From: Fasciola hepatica
Lineage: Eukaryota > Platyhelminthes > Trematoda > Plagiorchiida > Fasciolidae
NCBI GenBank assembly: GCA_948099385.1
Contig: CANUEZ040000156.1
Coordinates: 9,135,501 to 9,199,500, forward strand
Length of the DNA stretch: 64,000 nt
Reading direction: 5' to 3'
The notes beneath the pieces are model-generated. The model made no database searches, was not told the origin of the DNA, and worked only from the letters and a program-made list of their open reading frames with translations. Below are positions 1-7,989 of this stretch, piece after piece (within the stretch, counting starts at the first letter, position 1; the number at the start of each line of letters is the position of its first letter). The position numbers were made by a program, and so were the translations under genes.

Positions 1-260
1 AAACCAAAAGCAAGTGAGGAATACGTAGGCTCATGATTAAAATCATGAACAACAAAGCATAAAAGGTCACGCAGTAATGGAACCAGGACCGGTACGAAAG
101 CGTCAAATAGCAGGTTGATATCTCTTTGGGAGCAGAAAGGAGCTATATGCAAGTTACTGATCAGAGTACCTCGAAAAGGCAAGAATTTAGGGTAACATTT
201 AACAACCACTCAGTCAACGTCATTACAAAAGGAAGTAAAAATAACTTCAGACTTGCCCAA

Positions 261-599
261 TCACTCGGAATTGATGTACGTAATCAGACCAGCAGGTGTA
301 TTCTTCTTGCATTGTTTTCTGTCTTGACGAAAGCATTCAAAGTTCTCAAGAAGAACGGGTTCGTCATCAATACTTTCATTCAACGAAGACTCTTTTATGC
401 CGCTCACACAGGTGTTCATGTTAACTCCAGAATTCAGGACGTTGGTTAGGAAAGAAATAGTTCCGAAAAAGGACCGAATGTTCGTACTGACCAATGCGGG
501 AACTGTTACCTTCCTCGGCGTTGTTCGACTAACACCATTTTGCCAACCGGCTCGCTTGCTTCCCTCAGTCCAACTTGATTTTTTGCCAGCTTTCAACAA
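261..599 (-). CDS. possible exon, unknown protein
   Basis: An open frame of about 110 codons on the minus strand. It has a basic N-terminal part rich in Lys, Arg and Ser and an acidic C-terminal part containing NESIDDEP. A GTACAT donor-like site follows the base at 280, and a weak acceptor (GAAAG) lies near 590, so the exon could be about 280-590. No family is recognised. The opposite strand is also open here (126-449), which weakens the case. Chance open frames of this length are expected at this base composition. Confidence 0.2.
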   Translation of the reverse strand: MLKAGKKSSWTEGSKRAGWQNGVSRTTPRKVTVPALVSTNIRSFFGTISFLTNVLNSGVNMNTCVSGIKESSLNESIDDEPVLLENFECFRQDRKQCKKNTPAGLITYINSE

Positions 600-963
600 A
601 ACGAGTTGTGGATAGTGAAGCAGACCATACAGTGTCTCTAATCCAAGTGAATGTTTCTTTAGAGTTCCGAATTCTGTGAGTTATGAGTTGATGTTGAGAA
701 TAATTCCAAAGTGACATTGACCAGGTTCATAACAAAACTTAGCGCAGCCAATCTTGGGGCGCTTGAGCAATATGCGCGAATTAAATGCATCCGAAGGATC
801 AAAGGAATGAGTTTTTACGAGGCTCAGCATAAGTAAAAACAGAAGTGACGGTGAATGCCATCCTGGCTAGCCAATGTACGCTGCCGGAGGAGAGGTTGTG
901 ACTTTCCTTGTGTTGACCGGAGGGGTTCATAAATACTGTGAGAATAACCCGGGCATACGATGG

Positions 964-1284
964 TTAGCTCTGAGGGGGGAAATTGAAGTGGCAATCAGAT
1001 GTGCCTGATTTAGTCAGCAGATGGCCATAAGGGTGTTGTCTTGTGATGCAATATCGATAAACAACTGGATTGCTTGGTGGAGGACCACAACTGAAGTTCG
1101 TGGTATACTGACAGGAGCATTTGAATGCTGGTAGATAGTTACGGTGTCTGGAATCTTCAAGCATAGTCTCGATAACGGACAGGTCATGCCGTTTCCGATA
1201 GACCTTCGCGAAACGTTTGGGGCAACAGCAGGACTGCGTGCTAGTAAAACCTCGTAACCAGATAATATTCTCGGTAAGCAGCAA
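964..1284 (-). CDS. possible exon, Cys-containing unknown protein
   Basis: An open minus-strand frame of about 106 codons ending in TAA at 964. The C-terminal half has several cysteines (FKCSCQY, FSCGPPPS) and aromatic residues, but no spacing that matches a known zinc finger. No convincing acceptor was found upstream. It lies with 2320-2597 and 3120-3503 in a cluster of minus-strand open segments and could be part of one gene, but no phase-consistent chain could be built. Function unknown. Confidence 0.2.
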   Translation of the reverse strand: MLLTENIIWLRGFTSTQSCCCPKRFAKVYRKRHDLSVIETMLEDSRHRNYLPAFKCSCQYTTNFSCGPPPSNPVVYRYCITRQHPYGHLLTKSGTSDCHFNFPPQS

Positions 1285-1289
1285 TGGGC

Positions 1290-2319
1290 AAGGTTACGTA
1301 CGAGTGAAAGAGGAGGTCAACGAGACAAGCATCTCGTTCGATATGTCACAAGCAGTTAGTACGATGAAAGGTGATTCCTAGATTTAAAAGAATGTGAGTT
1401 ACAGTGCAGAGTGTGTTCCGGCTGGGGGCAAGCGAGAGTGAAATAGCAGACAGAAGTGCATTATTGGAAGGGCAGGCATAATGGGCATAGTGACATAATA
1501 GAGGCTAGTAATAGAGAAAGTAGTTGCAGCGACGGGGATGAAAAGATACACGAGTCTCTACAAGCCTGCGGGGTTGGGTTACTGACAAGTATGACGTAAG
1601 TTTGTCAGCTGTTTACAGCATGTCCAGTGATATATATAGTAAATCGGTGATGGTAGAGAATAAATGCATTTGCACTATTAGGTCTCGTCAATCATTTCCG
1701 GTTCGGCAGGATCCCATTAGATCTTACCACTGGGGGTTAATAAAGCCGTGAGGTACACTGCGGATAATGGGTCTAGGGGCTATGGGAAGAAGCAACTGGG
1801 ATAAAATAAGAACCTTAATTAATAGTTGTATAATTGGCACAAGAAATATAAAGCACGTGCGGCTATGTGGTATTTACAGATCTAATGTTACAGGTTGGTG
1901 TCAAGATTGGGTTTGTGGAAGGTTGGAGTTAGGTTGTGTCAAAAAATAGGGAGTGGGTTGGATTCTGGGACATAGATACCACATCTTCTTCAAAAAAAGA
2001 AAGAAAAACGAGTATAAAGTGGAAAAGAACTAATGGTTTTCCCTACCTTAATTTTTTTGGGCTATATAATACAAGTGTTTGTTGTTTGATGCTTCCACAA
2101 TCTGTACAGAGCAGTAGGATAAAAGTAAAGGCTACGGTGTCATTTGCAGCCAACTTGAACATACACGCCAATCGTGCATAGTGATGGTGCGGAATGGTTT
2201 AAACTTACGGCGGGTGAGGAGTCCAGGGAGATATCACCTCAGTCATTCTCGTGCATAAGAACCAAAAGTATGTCAAACGAACAGGGGTAGTGCGGGGCCA
2301 TCTTTCGCAGGATTGGATC
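1290..2319. other. no recognisable feature
   Basis: G-rich plus strand with short open frames (for example 1767-1949 and 1936-2181). None has good splice sites, family resemblance or visible repeat structure. Confidence 0.4.
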
Positions 2320-2597
2320 TCAGCTGATGGGAGATATGTCCAATAATAAGGGTTGCCCATTTCCTTCACAGCCCGAAATCAGTAATATCTGGAGCTCGAA
2401 TTGATCCCGAAAGGCTTTTAATGTTTTCCCCATTTTTCTTTGTTTTCTAACAGGGCTTGTTGATCCTACACGGGAACTTTTCATAGCTCTTCTCCTGGCC
2501 GTAAATTTCGCAAATGTCGAAGGCGGTCTGTCCTCCTTACACCAGAATATGGCTATGGTATAGGTGCCGTTGACATCAGGTATTTTGCTACCATTGT
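2320..2597 (-). CDS. possible terminal exon, unknown basic protein
   Basis: On the minus strand a strong pyrimidine-rich acceptor (ending TTTTTCCAG) is followed from 2597 by an open frame of 91 codons and a TGA at 2320. The exon starts with two bases of a split codon. The product is basic in its middle (TARRRAMKSS, PVRKQRKMGK), then has an FRDQFELQ segment. No family is recognised. The acceptor, open length and stop fit a last coding exon, but no upstream exon was confirmed. Confidence 0.3.
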
Positions 2598-3119
2598 CTG
2601 GAAAAATACGAAGTGGAGTAAGAAAACGGACGGAGTGGAGCGAAGTGTGTTGCAAATCACAGACCTGTGTGTTCACATCAGCCTAGTACAGCGCCGGACC
2701 GTACCTAAGCCCCACATAAACTATTCCAGGTCCACTGGTATAACTGGGGTTAGCTTCCCTTATGGAAAGTAGGATGGTACATACGGAGAGAAGATAGCAG
2801 TTCTCGTTGAATGATAGGTTCAGAATTCAGGGCGACAAAGATCGGTAGTCGTATGATAAACCGTGTGCAGACAAAACCGAGACCGACAGATGGAAATTGG
2901 AAGATGGGCATTTCGGATAGCGGGTTTTGGGTGGGAATATATGAGGAAAGCGAATTAGGACTGAACAAGAAAGCTGGGGGTAATGGAAGCCAGCACGAAT
3001 GGGAAGAAATCAAGAAATCAGGAACTTAAGTGGTGGTCAGCTGAACTAGATGTCACAAGATCCAGTACCACTTGTTTATTTGATGCTGAAGGGAAACATC
3101 AAGGGTCGAAAATACCGGG

Positions 3120-3503
3120 CTAGGGGAAAACTGTTTTATATTGCTGATAATATGTTTTGTAGGGAGGGAGATAGTAATCGGAAGTCTGAGTTGTGAAAAC
3201 CGACTGGTGAATTAGGTTAAGCGAACCAGACCTATTTCTCTTTAGTTTCCACCGAAGAAACTCCAGCATGTCTTGTAATTCCTTGGAAGTCGCTCTCTTC
3301 CATATAACACACCAAGGAGTTTTGGAAAACGAGCTCCATCGCATATGTCGTTTTTGGCAGTTTATTTCATAGATAACTTTTGCTTCTGGCTGGAGATATT
3401 TGTTTCCATCTAAAACTGTTAACATGGTGATAGTTAGCACACTTGTTGCAGGCAAAGTTGAGTTAAACGTTTTTCGAAATGCTCCATCCAACGACCTATT
3501 CAA
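3120..3503 (-). CDS. possible exon, unknown protein
   Basis: A minus-strand open frame of 127 codons, the longest run in the first 4 kb. The product has a hydrophobic beta-like stretch (VLTITMLTVLDG), a Trp-rich segment (MRWSSFSKTPWCVIWKR) and a basic helix ending near the middle. No canonical donor lies inside the frame and no family is recognised. It may be an exon of the same minus-strand gene as 2320-2597, but the order and phases are unproven. Confidence 0.25.
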   Translation of the reverse strand: MNRSLDGAFRKTFNSTLPATSVLTITMLTVLDGNKYLQPEAKVIYEINCQKRHMRWSSFSKTPWCVIWKRATSKELQDMLEFLRWKLKRNRSGSLNLIHQSVFTTQTSDYYLPPYKTYYQQYKTVFP

Positions 3504-4059
3504 CGATCCTGAATCTGAGTCAGTGAGCCGTCACACTGTCTCATCAGTTTGCTAACTAGTGTTTCCTGGGCCGATACTTGTTATTATACAGAAAAGGTTG
3601 GGGCTGTTTCCGTTCACGGCAGCCTTTTTGTAACTCCTTATTCTTCGCAATCCATCACTGTTCACAAAACGTTTTCGGGGCCTAGGCAATGCTAATCTGG
3701 ATGTGTCAGTTTAAAGGCTTGGTATATGTCAATTGAAAACTGTTCGAACAAATTTTTAACGCCAAAACGATTCTCAAAGTATTGAATAAAAAAGGAGAAT
3801 AATGGTTCCTGACAAATGACTGGAAAAATTATTTGCCGTCTTAAAGGTAAATGAATGGTTGCTTACAGTTGGGGATAATCTGTTTGACCCTCAATCTTTG
3901 TATACCTCGTCCAAATAGACTACTTTAAATTTCATTTGGGTTATATTTTGCACGTATTTAAGTCACACACTCGCGAGTAGTTTGTAGGATGGATGATAAT
4001 TTTGATAATGTTACTCTACTGTCCAGTTCATCTCTCACGCGCAAATCTCAGGTCCTCCG
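3504..4059. other. no recognisable feature
   Basis: AT-rich sequence with no open frame above 60 codons. No repeat or coding signal was seen. It ends at the SINE body. Confidence 0.4.
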
Positions 4060-4196
4060 TTCAACCCTGAACTCAGAAGTTCCGAACTCCGGTTTCACTC
4101 TTGTGAGAACTCATCAGTTGTGCATATCCTCCACCGCAGCCAGGGTTTGAAGTCGGCCTCTTTTGCCTCAAAGACGTGTGGTACCACTGCGCTCCC
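4060..4196 (-). mobile_element. tRNA-derived SINE with hammerhead-like body (copy 1)
   Basis: Read on the minus strand, it starts at 4196 with GGGAGCGCAGTGGTACC, like a tRNA-derived A box. About 30 bases later comes a degenerate B box (GCCGACTTCAAACC) near 4143-4160. The body continues with GGATATGC and then a hammerhead-like core at 4089-4117. It aligns along its length with the plus-strand copy at 38984-39100: the same GGGAGCG start, the same TTCAAACC after the B box, and an ungapped 30-base stretch after GATATGC with 19 identical positions. This head-plus-ribozyme layout is like the Sm-alpha SINE family of schistosomes. Ends and target-site duplications were not determined. Confidence 0.6.
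4089..4117 (-). ncRNA. degenerate hammerhead ribozyme core in SINE
   Basis: On the minus strand CTGATGAG (4110-4117) is followed, after exactly 14 bases of stem-loop II, by GAAA (4093-4096) and then CCGG (4089-4092). Stem II can form five pairs, two of them wobbles, around a CACA loop. The bases after CCGG are AG where a hammerhead needs U-H, so the cleavage site is mutated and this copy is probably inactive. The spacing and the CCGG are the same as in the intact hammerhead 550 bases away. It could be coincidence, but it sits at the expected place behind a tRNA-like head. Confidence 0.5.
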
Positions 4197-4460
4197 TGAT
4201 TCAATCCGAGCTGATCAGAATCATAGTTGGGTTTCTTCACAGGTCGTCCCTAATGGCAGCCAGCAATGACCCGCAGCTTGGAAAAGAGTAATGGTGTCTG
4301 TACCATCAATTTCAAGCAAATCCTTCCTATCAAGTCGAATCTTTTCAACAGGATGGCATCGAACCGATATTTAAACCTACTCTCCCCATGATATTTCGCG
4401 TAAATGTCACACAATTACTTGCAAATGACGTTTTGCCGAAGCGTAAATTAATACGAGAGA

Positions 4461-4484
4461 CTCTCGAGATTTCAAACTCGAGAG
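4461..4484. repeat. perfect 8-bp hairpin
   Basis: CTCTCGAG (4461-4468) and its exact inverse CTCGAGAG (4477-4484) flank an 8-base loop. It lies within the Penelope-type fragment downstream (minus sense) of the hammerhead. Role unknown. Confidence 0.7.
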
Positions 4485-4581
4485 GTGTCTGTACCGTGAC
4501 CGAGCAGTGGTAGAGTTTCGTTTGACTTCTCGATGAGCAGTTGTCTTTCCTTGCTCGCCTAGCCGTAAGTGATTTGCATGA

Positions 4582-4601
4582 ATATATATATATATATATA
4601 T
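4582..4601. repeat. (AT)n microsatellite
   Basis: About ten AT units just downstream (minus sense) of the hammerhead. The right-hand copy of the palindrome is also bordered by an AT tract. Confidence 0.95.
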
Positions 4602-4645
4602 TGATAGTAAGTAGTATGTTAACGTGTGGACAAAATTTCCCGGAA

Positions 4646-4688
4646 GCTCACGACCGGTTTCGCGGTTGTTGCCGCTCATCAGGTATGC
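4646..4688 (-). ncRNA. minimal type I hammerhead ribozyme
   Basis: All core elements are present on the minus strand. CTGATGAG lies at 4675-4682. Stem-loop II is the perfect 4-bp GCGG-CAACAA-CCGC. GAAA lies at 4658-4661, followed by palindromic CCGG at 4654-4657 as stem III and U-C at 4653-4652. Stem I pairs GCATAC (4688-4683) with GTGAGC (4651-4646), with one G-U wobble and one internal A-A mismatch. Cleavage is predicted between 4652 and 4651. Stem III has no loop, so one copy cannot fold alone. Ribozymes of this kind in Penelope-like elements and retrozymes act as dimers, two molecules sharing the CCGG helix. The core has no mutation, so it may be active in dimeric or tandem form. Confidence 0.85.
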
Positions 4689-4740
4689 GTACTCGGTGCA
4701 GCTCTGCCTACTCGTCTTCATACTTGTACACTCCGATATT

Positions 4741-4931
4741 ATATGTTCACTAGAATCTAATTTGAATCGTCTGGAGTGTGAATGGATATTCCTCATTGGA
4801 GAGCCCACAAATGAATCACAACTGTGCCCAGACACGAATAATTATGAGAAATCACAGTTGTGATTCATTTGTGGGCTCTCCAATGAGGAATATCCATTCA
4901 CACTCCAGACTATTCAAATTAGATTCTAGTG

Positions 4932-4938
<7 letters not shown>
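4741..4938. repeat. large palindrome, 86-bp arms, 26-base loop
   Basis: The left arm (4741-4826) and right arm (4853-4938) are inverse complements at 85 of 86 positions, with the one mismatch near the middle of each arm. The loop is 4827-4852. The right arm runs straight into an AT tract, while the left arm runs on into the hammerhead segment. This looks like two copies of the same element end joined head to head. The near identity implies a recent event or gene conversion. RNA across it would fold into a long hairpin. Confidence 0.95.
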
Positions 4939-4989
<51 letters not shown>

Positions 4990-4996
4990 ATATATT
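4935..4996. repeat. (AT)n microsatellite
   Basis: About 30 AT units with two TA phase breaks, starting inside the end of the right palindrome arm. Confidence 0.95.
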
Positions 4997-5119
4997 AAAA
5001 GAGAAAACCATACAACAACCCACAGTAGATTGAAGTTGAGTTCTAATAAATACAGCGAGCATCACATACAGAGAAGTGTTTCTTACTGTATTCATGTGAT
5101 GATAATAGGCAGTTGTGAT

Positions 5120-5350
5120 GAAAACCACGAAATTACGATAAACACCGTTATCCCACTGAAATTTGTTTTGCTGCCAGTAGCCGTGTACTGTCCTTATCAT
5201 GCTAGCAGCTATTGAGAATATGTTTCTCTAAATCGACATCTTAAGTAGTCGTGATGGTTTCCACACAGAGATTAGTTACCTGAACAAAAGGTGGTCGGCT
5301 TTGATCAGCTGACTGTACCATACTTTCATAGCCCGCCTAGTTAGCCAGGT
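5120..5350 (+). repeat. dispersed repeat, family 1, copy 1
   Basis: About 230 bases that align as the reverse complement of 13325-13551. Shared blocks include TGCTAGCAGCTATTGAGAAT, CGACATCTTAAGTAGTCG, TTTGTTTTGCTGCCAGTAGC and GTTAGCCAG. Similarity is high, with scattered substitutions and a few indels. No transposase, reverse transcriptase or terminal repeats were seen. The family is not recognised; it could be a non-autonomous transposon or the untranslated end of a retroelement. Confidence 0.85.
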
Positions 5351-6600
5351 ATACAGCTATCCTCCGGTAAATGTGAAATAATAATTTATAATGCGTCTTC
5401 AGAAATAAACCACGAAAGCTGACGTAAATTACTGACATATTTGCACCGGAATTGTTAGTTCGAGATAAAGACTAACATCCAACGGGACCCGCTTCAACTT
5501 GAAATATTTCAAGAAGTAGTATTTTTATCAAAATGTCTGATCGTTCCATCAAAAAACGATTCGGTTCCAAACATTACTGGAGAACTGGTTTCTAATGTGA
5601 ATAAAAGCTTACCACTCCTTTTTACGTGAACACAAAGCCGTGAAGGTCAAAAGTGGAACAGCGGATGAACAAAATGGACAAATTTTTTACTGTGCTAAGA
5701 TTTTTCAGGATCGGGGACAAGTGTATTTTGTTACTGAATCACACTTAGTAAAAAAGGATTCCGTATGGTCAGACGAACCACCGTGAGAATCTTCCTGTTA
5801 CTGAATATCAACGGAAGAACCACATTGTAACGAAGATGGCAAGAAGGTTGAGGACACTTGCTTTTTAACGGCCGAACAGGTTCAGTTCATGAAACACACA
5901 CAATTGTTTACGCAGTCCATTTACCAGACCAAGCTGCACCAAACTGACTTTGCGGCAGCCTGATTATTTCAGCTGCGTCCTGGTCAGTTCCCTGTGGCCT
6001 TTAGCTTGATTCTCTTGGGGACCATTTTAGTTCGGCTGGTCCGATTACCCCGGTTGATTGCTTGATCGGCAGCCCATTACCTGGGCTTTTGCTAATTGCC
6101 TGAGATCCCGCCGTTTCCGATCTGCTAGTCCGTATGTCTCCTTTTGTCTGCTTTAAAATGCCTCGGACATACTCGCCGTCTGTTCTTTGGTCTGTGGCTC
6201 TTGATTGGCTGGTACGATCGGTCTGATATTCGTTTCGTCCTGTTGCTCCAACAATCCCCGCTAAATTCACCCTTACTTTAAAACATTCGATCCGGGTGTG
6301 CCAGAATGTCAATTCATATCCATTGACCCATCAGCCTTGTGGTTCTTGGCTGACCCTGAAACCGGAATACTTCTTTCTGGTATAGAATATGGGCAGTTCC
6401 ATAGTCTCTGCAGCTTGCTCGCGCCTGGGCGGACCACATCAGGTCTGTTGCAATCTTTCCCTTTTATCAGGTGTCACGACATGAACAGTTCCCATTTTCG
6501 TGCTTAGCTCTATCTAACATACCTCGCCTTGTTTCGACTATGAGATTTTCTCGTCCGTTGTACTACCAATCCCCCCAGCTGTTTCCACTCGCTGATTGTC
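5351..6600. other. unassigned; right part may be gypsy 3' region
   Basis: No supported gene. The 6000-6600 part follows the gypsy integrase remnant in minus-strand order and may hold its 3' end, but no readable domain or LTR was identified. The open frames at 6001-6312 (minus) and 6298-6507 (plus) overlap this decayed region and are not taken as genes. Confidence 0.35.
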
Positions 6601-6619
6601 GGAGTTAAAATATCTCATC

Positions 6620-7180
6620 ATACTGAGCCATAGGTCCAGTTGCATTTAAGGTTCCTACCTGAAAACCAGTTCAAAAGGCTTTTTCCCCTGTTAAATGACT
6701 CGTTGCCTGGTACGTGAGCAATATATCCGATAATCCATCTCTTCAATGAATCCCGAGGTTGTTTACCAAATCTTTCATCTTTCTGTTCGATCATCTCATC
6801 ATTCGACTTGCCTGAAGATGGTAAGATGTCCGTATTCACTGGAATCCCCACTGTTCCAATTTATCTCGATTATTTTTCGATTGGAAGCAAGGACCCTGAT
6901 CAGTGCTGATCGTTTCTGGTATACCAAACCCTGCAAACAGATTATCAACTAACTCTGGAGAGACCGTATCACCCGGCTGATCCACTATCGGGATTGCTTC
7001 CATCTAGCTAGATACATGGTCAACCATTTTCGTAATTTTCCCATTCCCAGTTGTACTCACGGGTAAAGGACCAAAGATACCCAAACAGCAACTCTGAACC
7101 ACTCGCTGCCCTTCCATAGGCTGCATTGGCCATTTTGCCATCATGTGCCTTCGGTTCCGCTGAAAATCAAGACAAATGGT
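6620..7180 (-). pseudogene. gypsy integrase pseudogene
   Basis: The broken minus-strand frames give CQRN-like residues, then an IFGPLPVSTTGNGK segment, VDHVSS and EAIPIVDQPGDTVSPELVD. GIPETISTDQGPCFQSK follows, and then RKMKDLVNNLG. These correspond to the integrase core: the GPLP and VDHFSKW region with the first catalytic Asp, and the TDQG motif with the second Asp. The third catalytic residue lies in a poorly readable part. Stops interrupt several motifs, for example after VDHVSS. Integrase would insert element cDNA into host DNA; this copy cannot make a working enzyme. Confidence 0.8.
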
Positions 7181-7559
7181 AGGTAGTCATCAACGTCGTG
7201 CCTTACCATGAGCCAGAGTACTCTGTGTCACGAAAACTTGATGACTCGTTGTTGTCCCACAATAGCATTTTCTTTTGCTCCCAGCATCACGCTCACGTAC
7301 GGCTTCTGCAACAGAGAGCAGTCGGCTGGATTGTAGACTCTGCCCCCCACACCGACGTCAACGAACAGTACGCCATCCTCCGCATGCAATAGCTCCCGTA
7401 TTTTCCGCAAGCGTTGCAGAGCAAAAGAGCTATGGTCTAGTCTAGTTCGAGCTTGAAGGTGTGAAGAAACCTTCAGCACCAGGCTGTCGTTTCTTTGGTG
7501 ACCGAATACACCATAACTTGACATTAGCCGGTTCAGTGGTATTGCTTCTGCCGGCGATT

Positions 7560-7870
7560 GGTCTTCTGGGATCGGGCAGGTTAATGCTTTAGGTATTTCG
7601 TTTTCTCGTCCACTATCGTGCTCGATTGTAAGGGTGAACTCTTGCAGGTGGTATACTCACTGCGCACATCTTCATCTTGAATCTCGTGCTATTATGAACC
7701 ATGTCAATGGCTTGTGAACAGTTTTGTTGCAAAAGTTAGTAGGAATGAGATATGTTCTCCAGTTTCCCAAAGTCCACACGATTGCCAAACATTCATTTCC
7801 CCCGGTGGATTATTTTCTTCCGGCACTAGTGAGCAATCGGCTGGCGGACCCGATCACCTCGATAGATATT
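7560..7870 (-). pseudogene. gypsy RNase H pseudogene
   Basis: Minus-strand frames give RQPIAH (usual RPIAYAS), then LAIVWTLGNWRTYL as a shifted frame, HKPLTW at 7716-7699, and HLQEFTLTIEHDSGREN followed by a decayed DALSR site. This is the C-terminal two thirds of the RNase H domain found between reverse transcriptase and integrase in gypsy elements. At least two frameshifts and several stops are present. Confidence 0.8.
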
Positions 7871-7989
7871 GGATGAACACAGATCGTATGATGGACTGGC
7901 ACTTGTTCTATTATAGTGTTCAAACTACTCTCTTGAAACATTTGATACAGGTGAGGTTGCGGAGAATTCTAGCAGAAGCTTAACTTGCT

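Larger units (their letters stand above)
4400..4830 (-). mobile_element. Penelope-type fragment carrying a hammerhead
   Basis: A minus-strand segment containing, in order, the left arm of the 4741-4938 palindrome, the hammerhead at 4646-4688, an (AT)n tract at 4582-4601 and the hairpin at 4461-4484. Hammerheads of this minimal type with a palindromic stem III are known from the terminal repeats of Penelope-like elements and from retrozymes, so this is taken as a terminal-repeat or UTR fragment. No coding region of the element is visible here. Its boundaries are approximate. Confidence 0.5.
6600..7870 (-). mobile_element. decayed Ty3/gypsy pol (RNase H to integrase)
   Basis: Minus-strand translation, with several frame changes and stops, reads as Ty3/gypsy Pol in its usual order: RNase H (about 7870-7560), a poorly preserved linker and zinc-binding region (about 7560-7180), then the integrase core (about 7180-6620) ending in the YR-A and GREL-like segment. 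No intact frame remains, so it is a dead copy. LTRs, gag, protease and most of the reverse transcriptase were not found. The exact class within Metaviridae is not determined. Confidence 0.8.

Noticed and set aside
3038..3060. GGTCAGCTGAACTA shared with 12998-13015
   Set aside because: Only 14 bases match, with poor flanking similarity. Not enough for a repeat family.
4778..5215. Long open frames on both strands across the palindrome and AT tract (with YIYIYI runs)
   Set aside because: They are translations of a palindrome and an (AT)n microsatellite, open on both strands for composition reasons. No coding signal remains outside the repeats.
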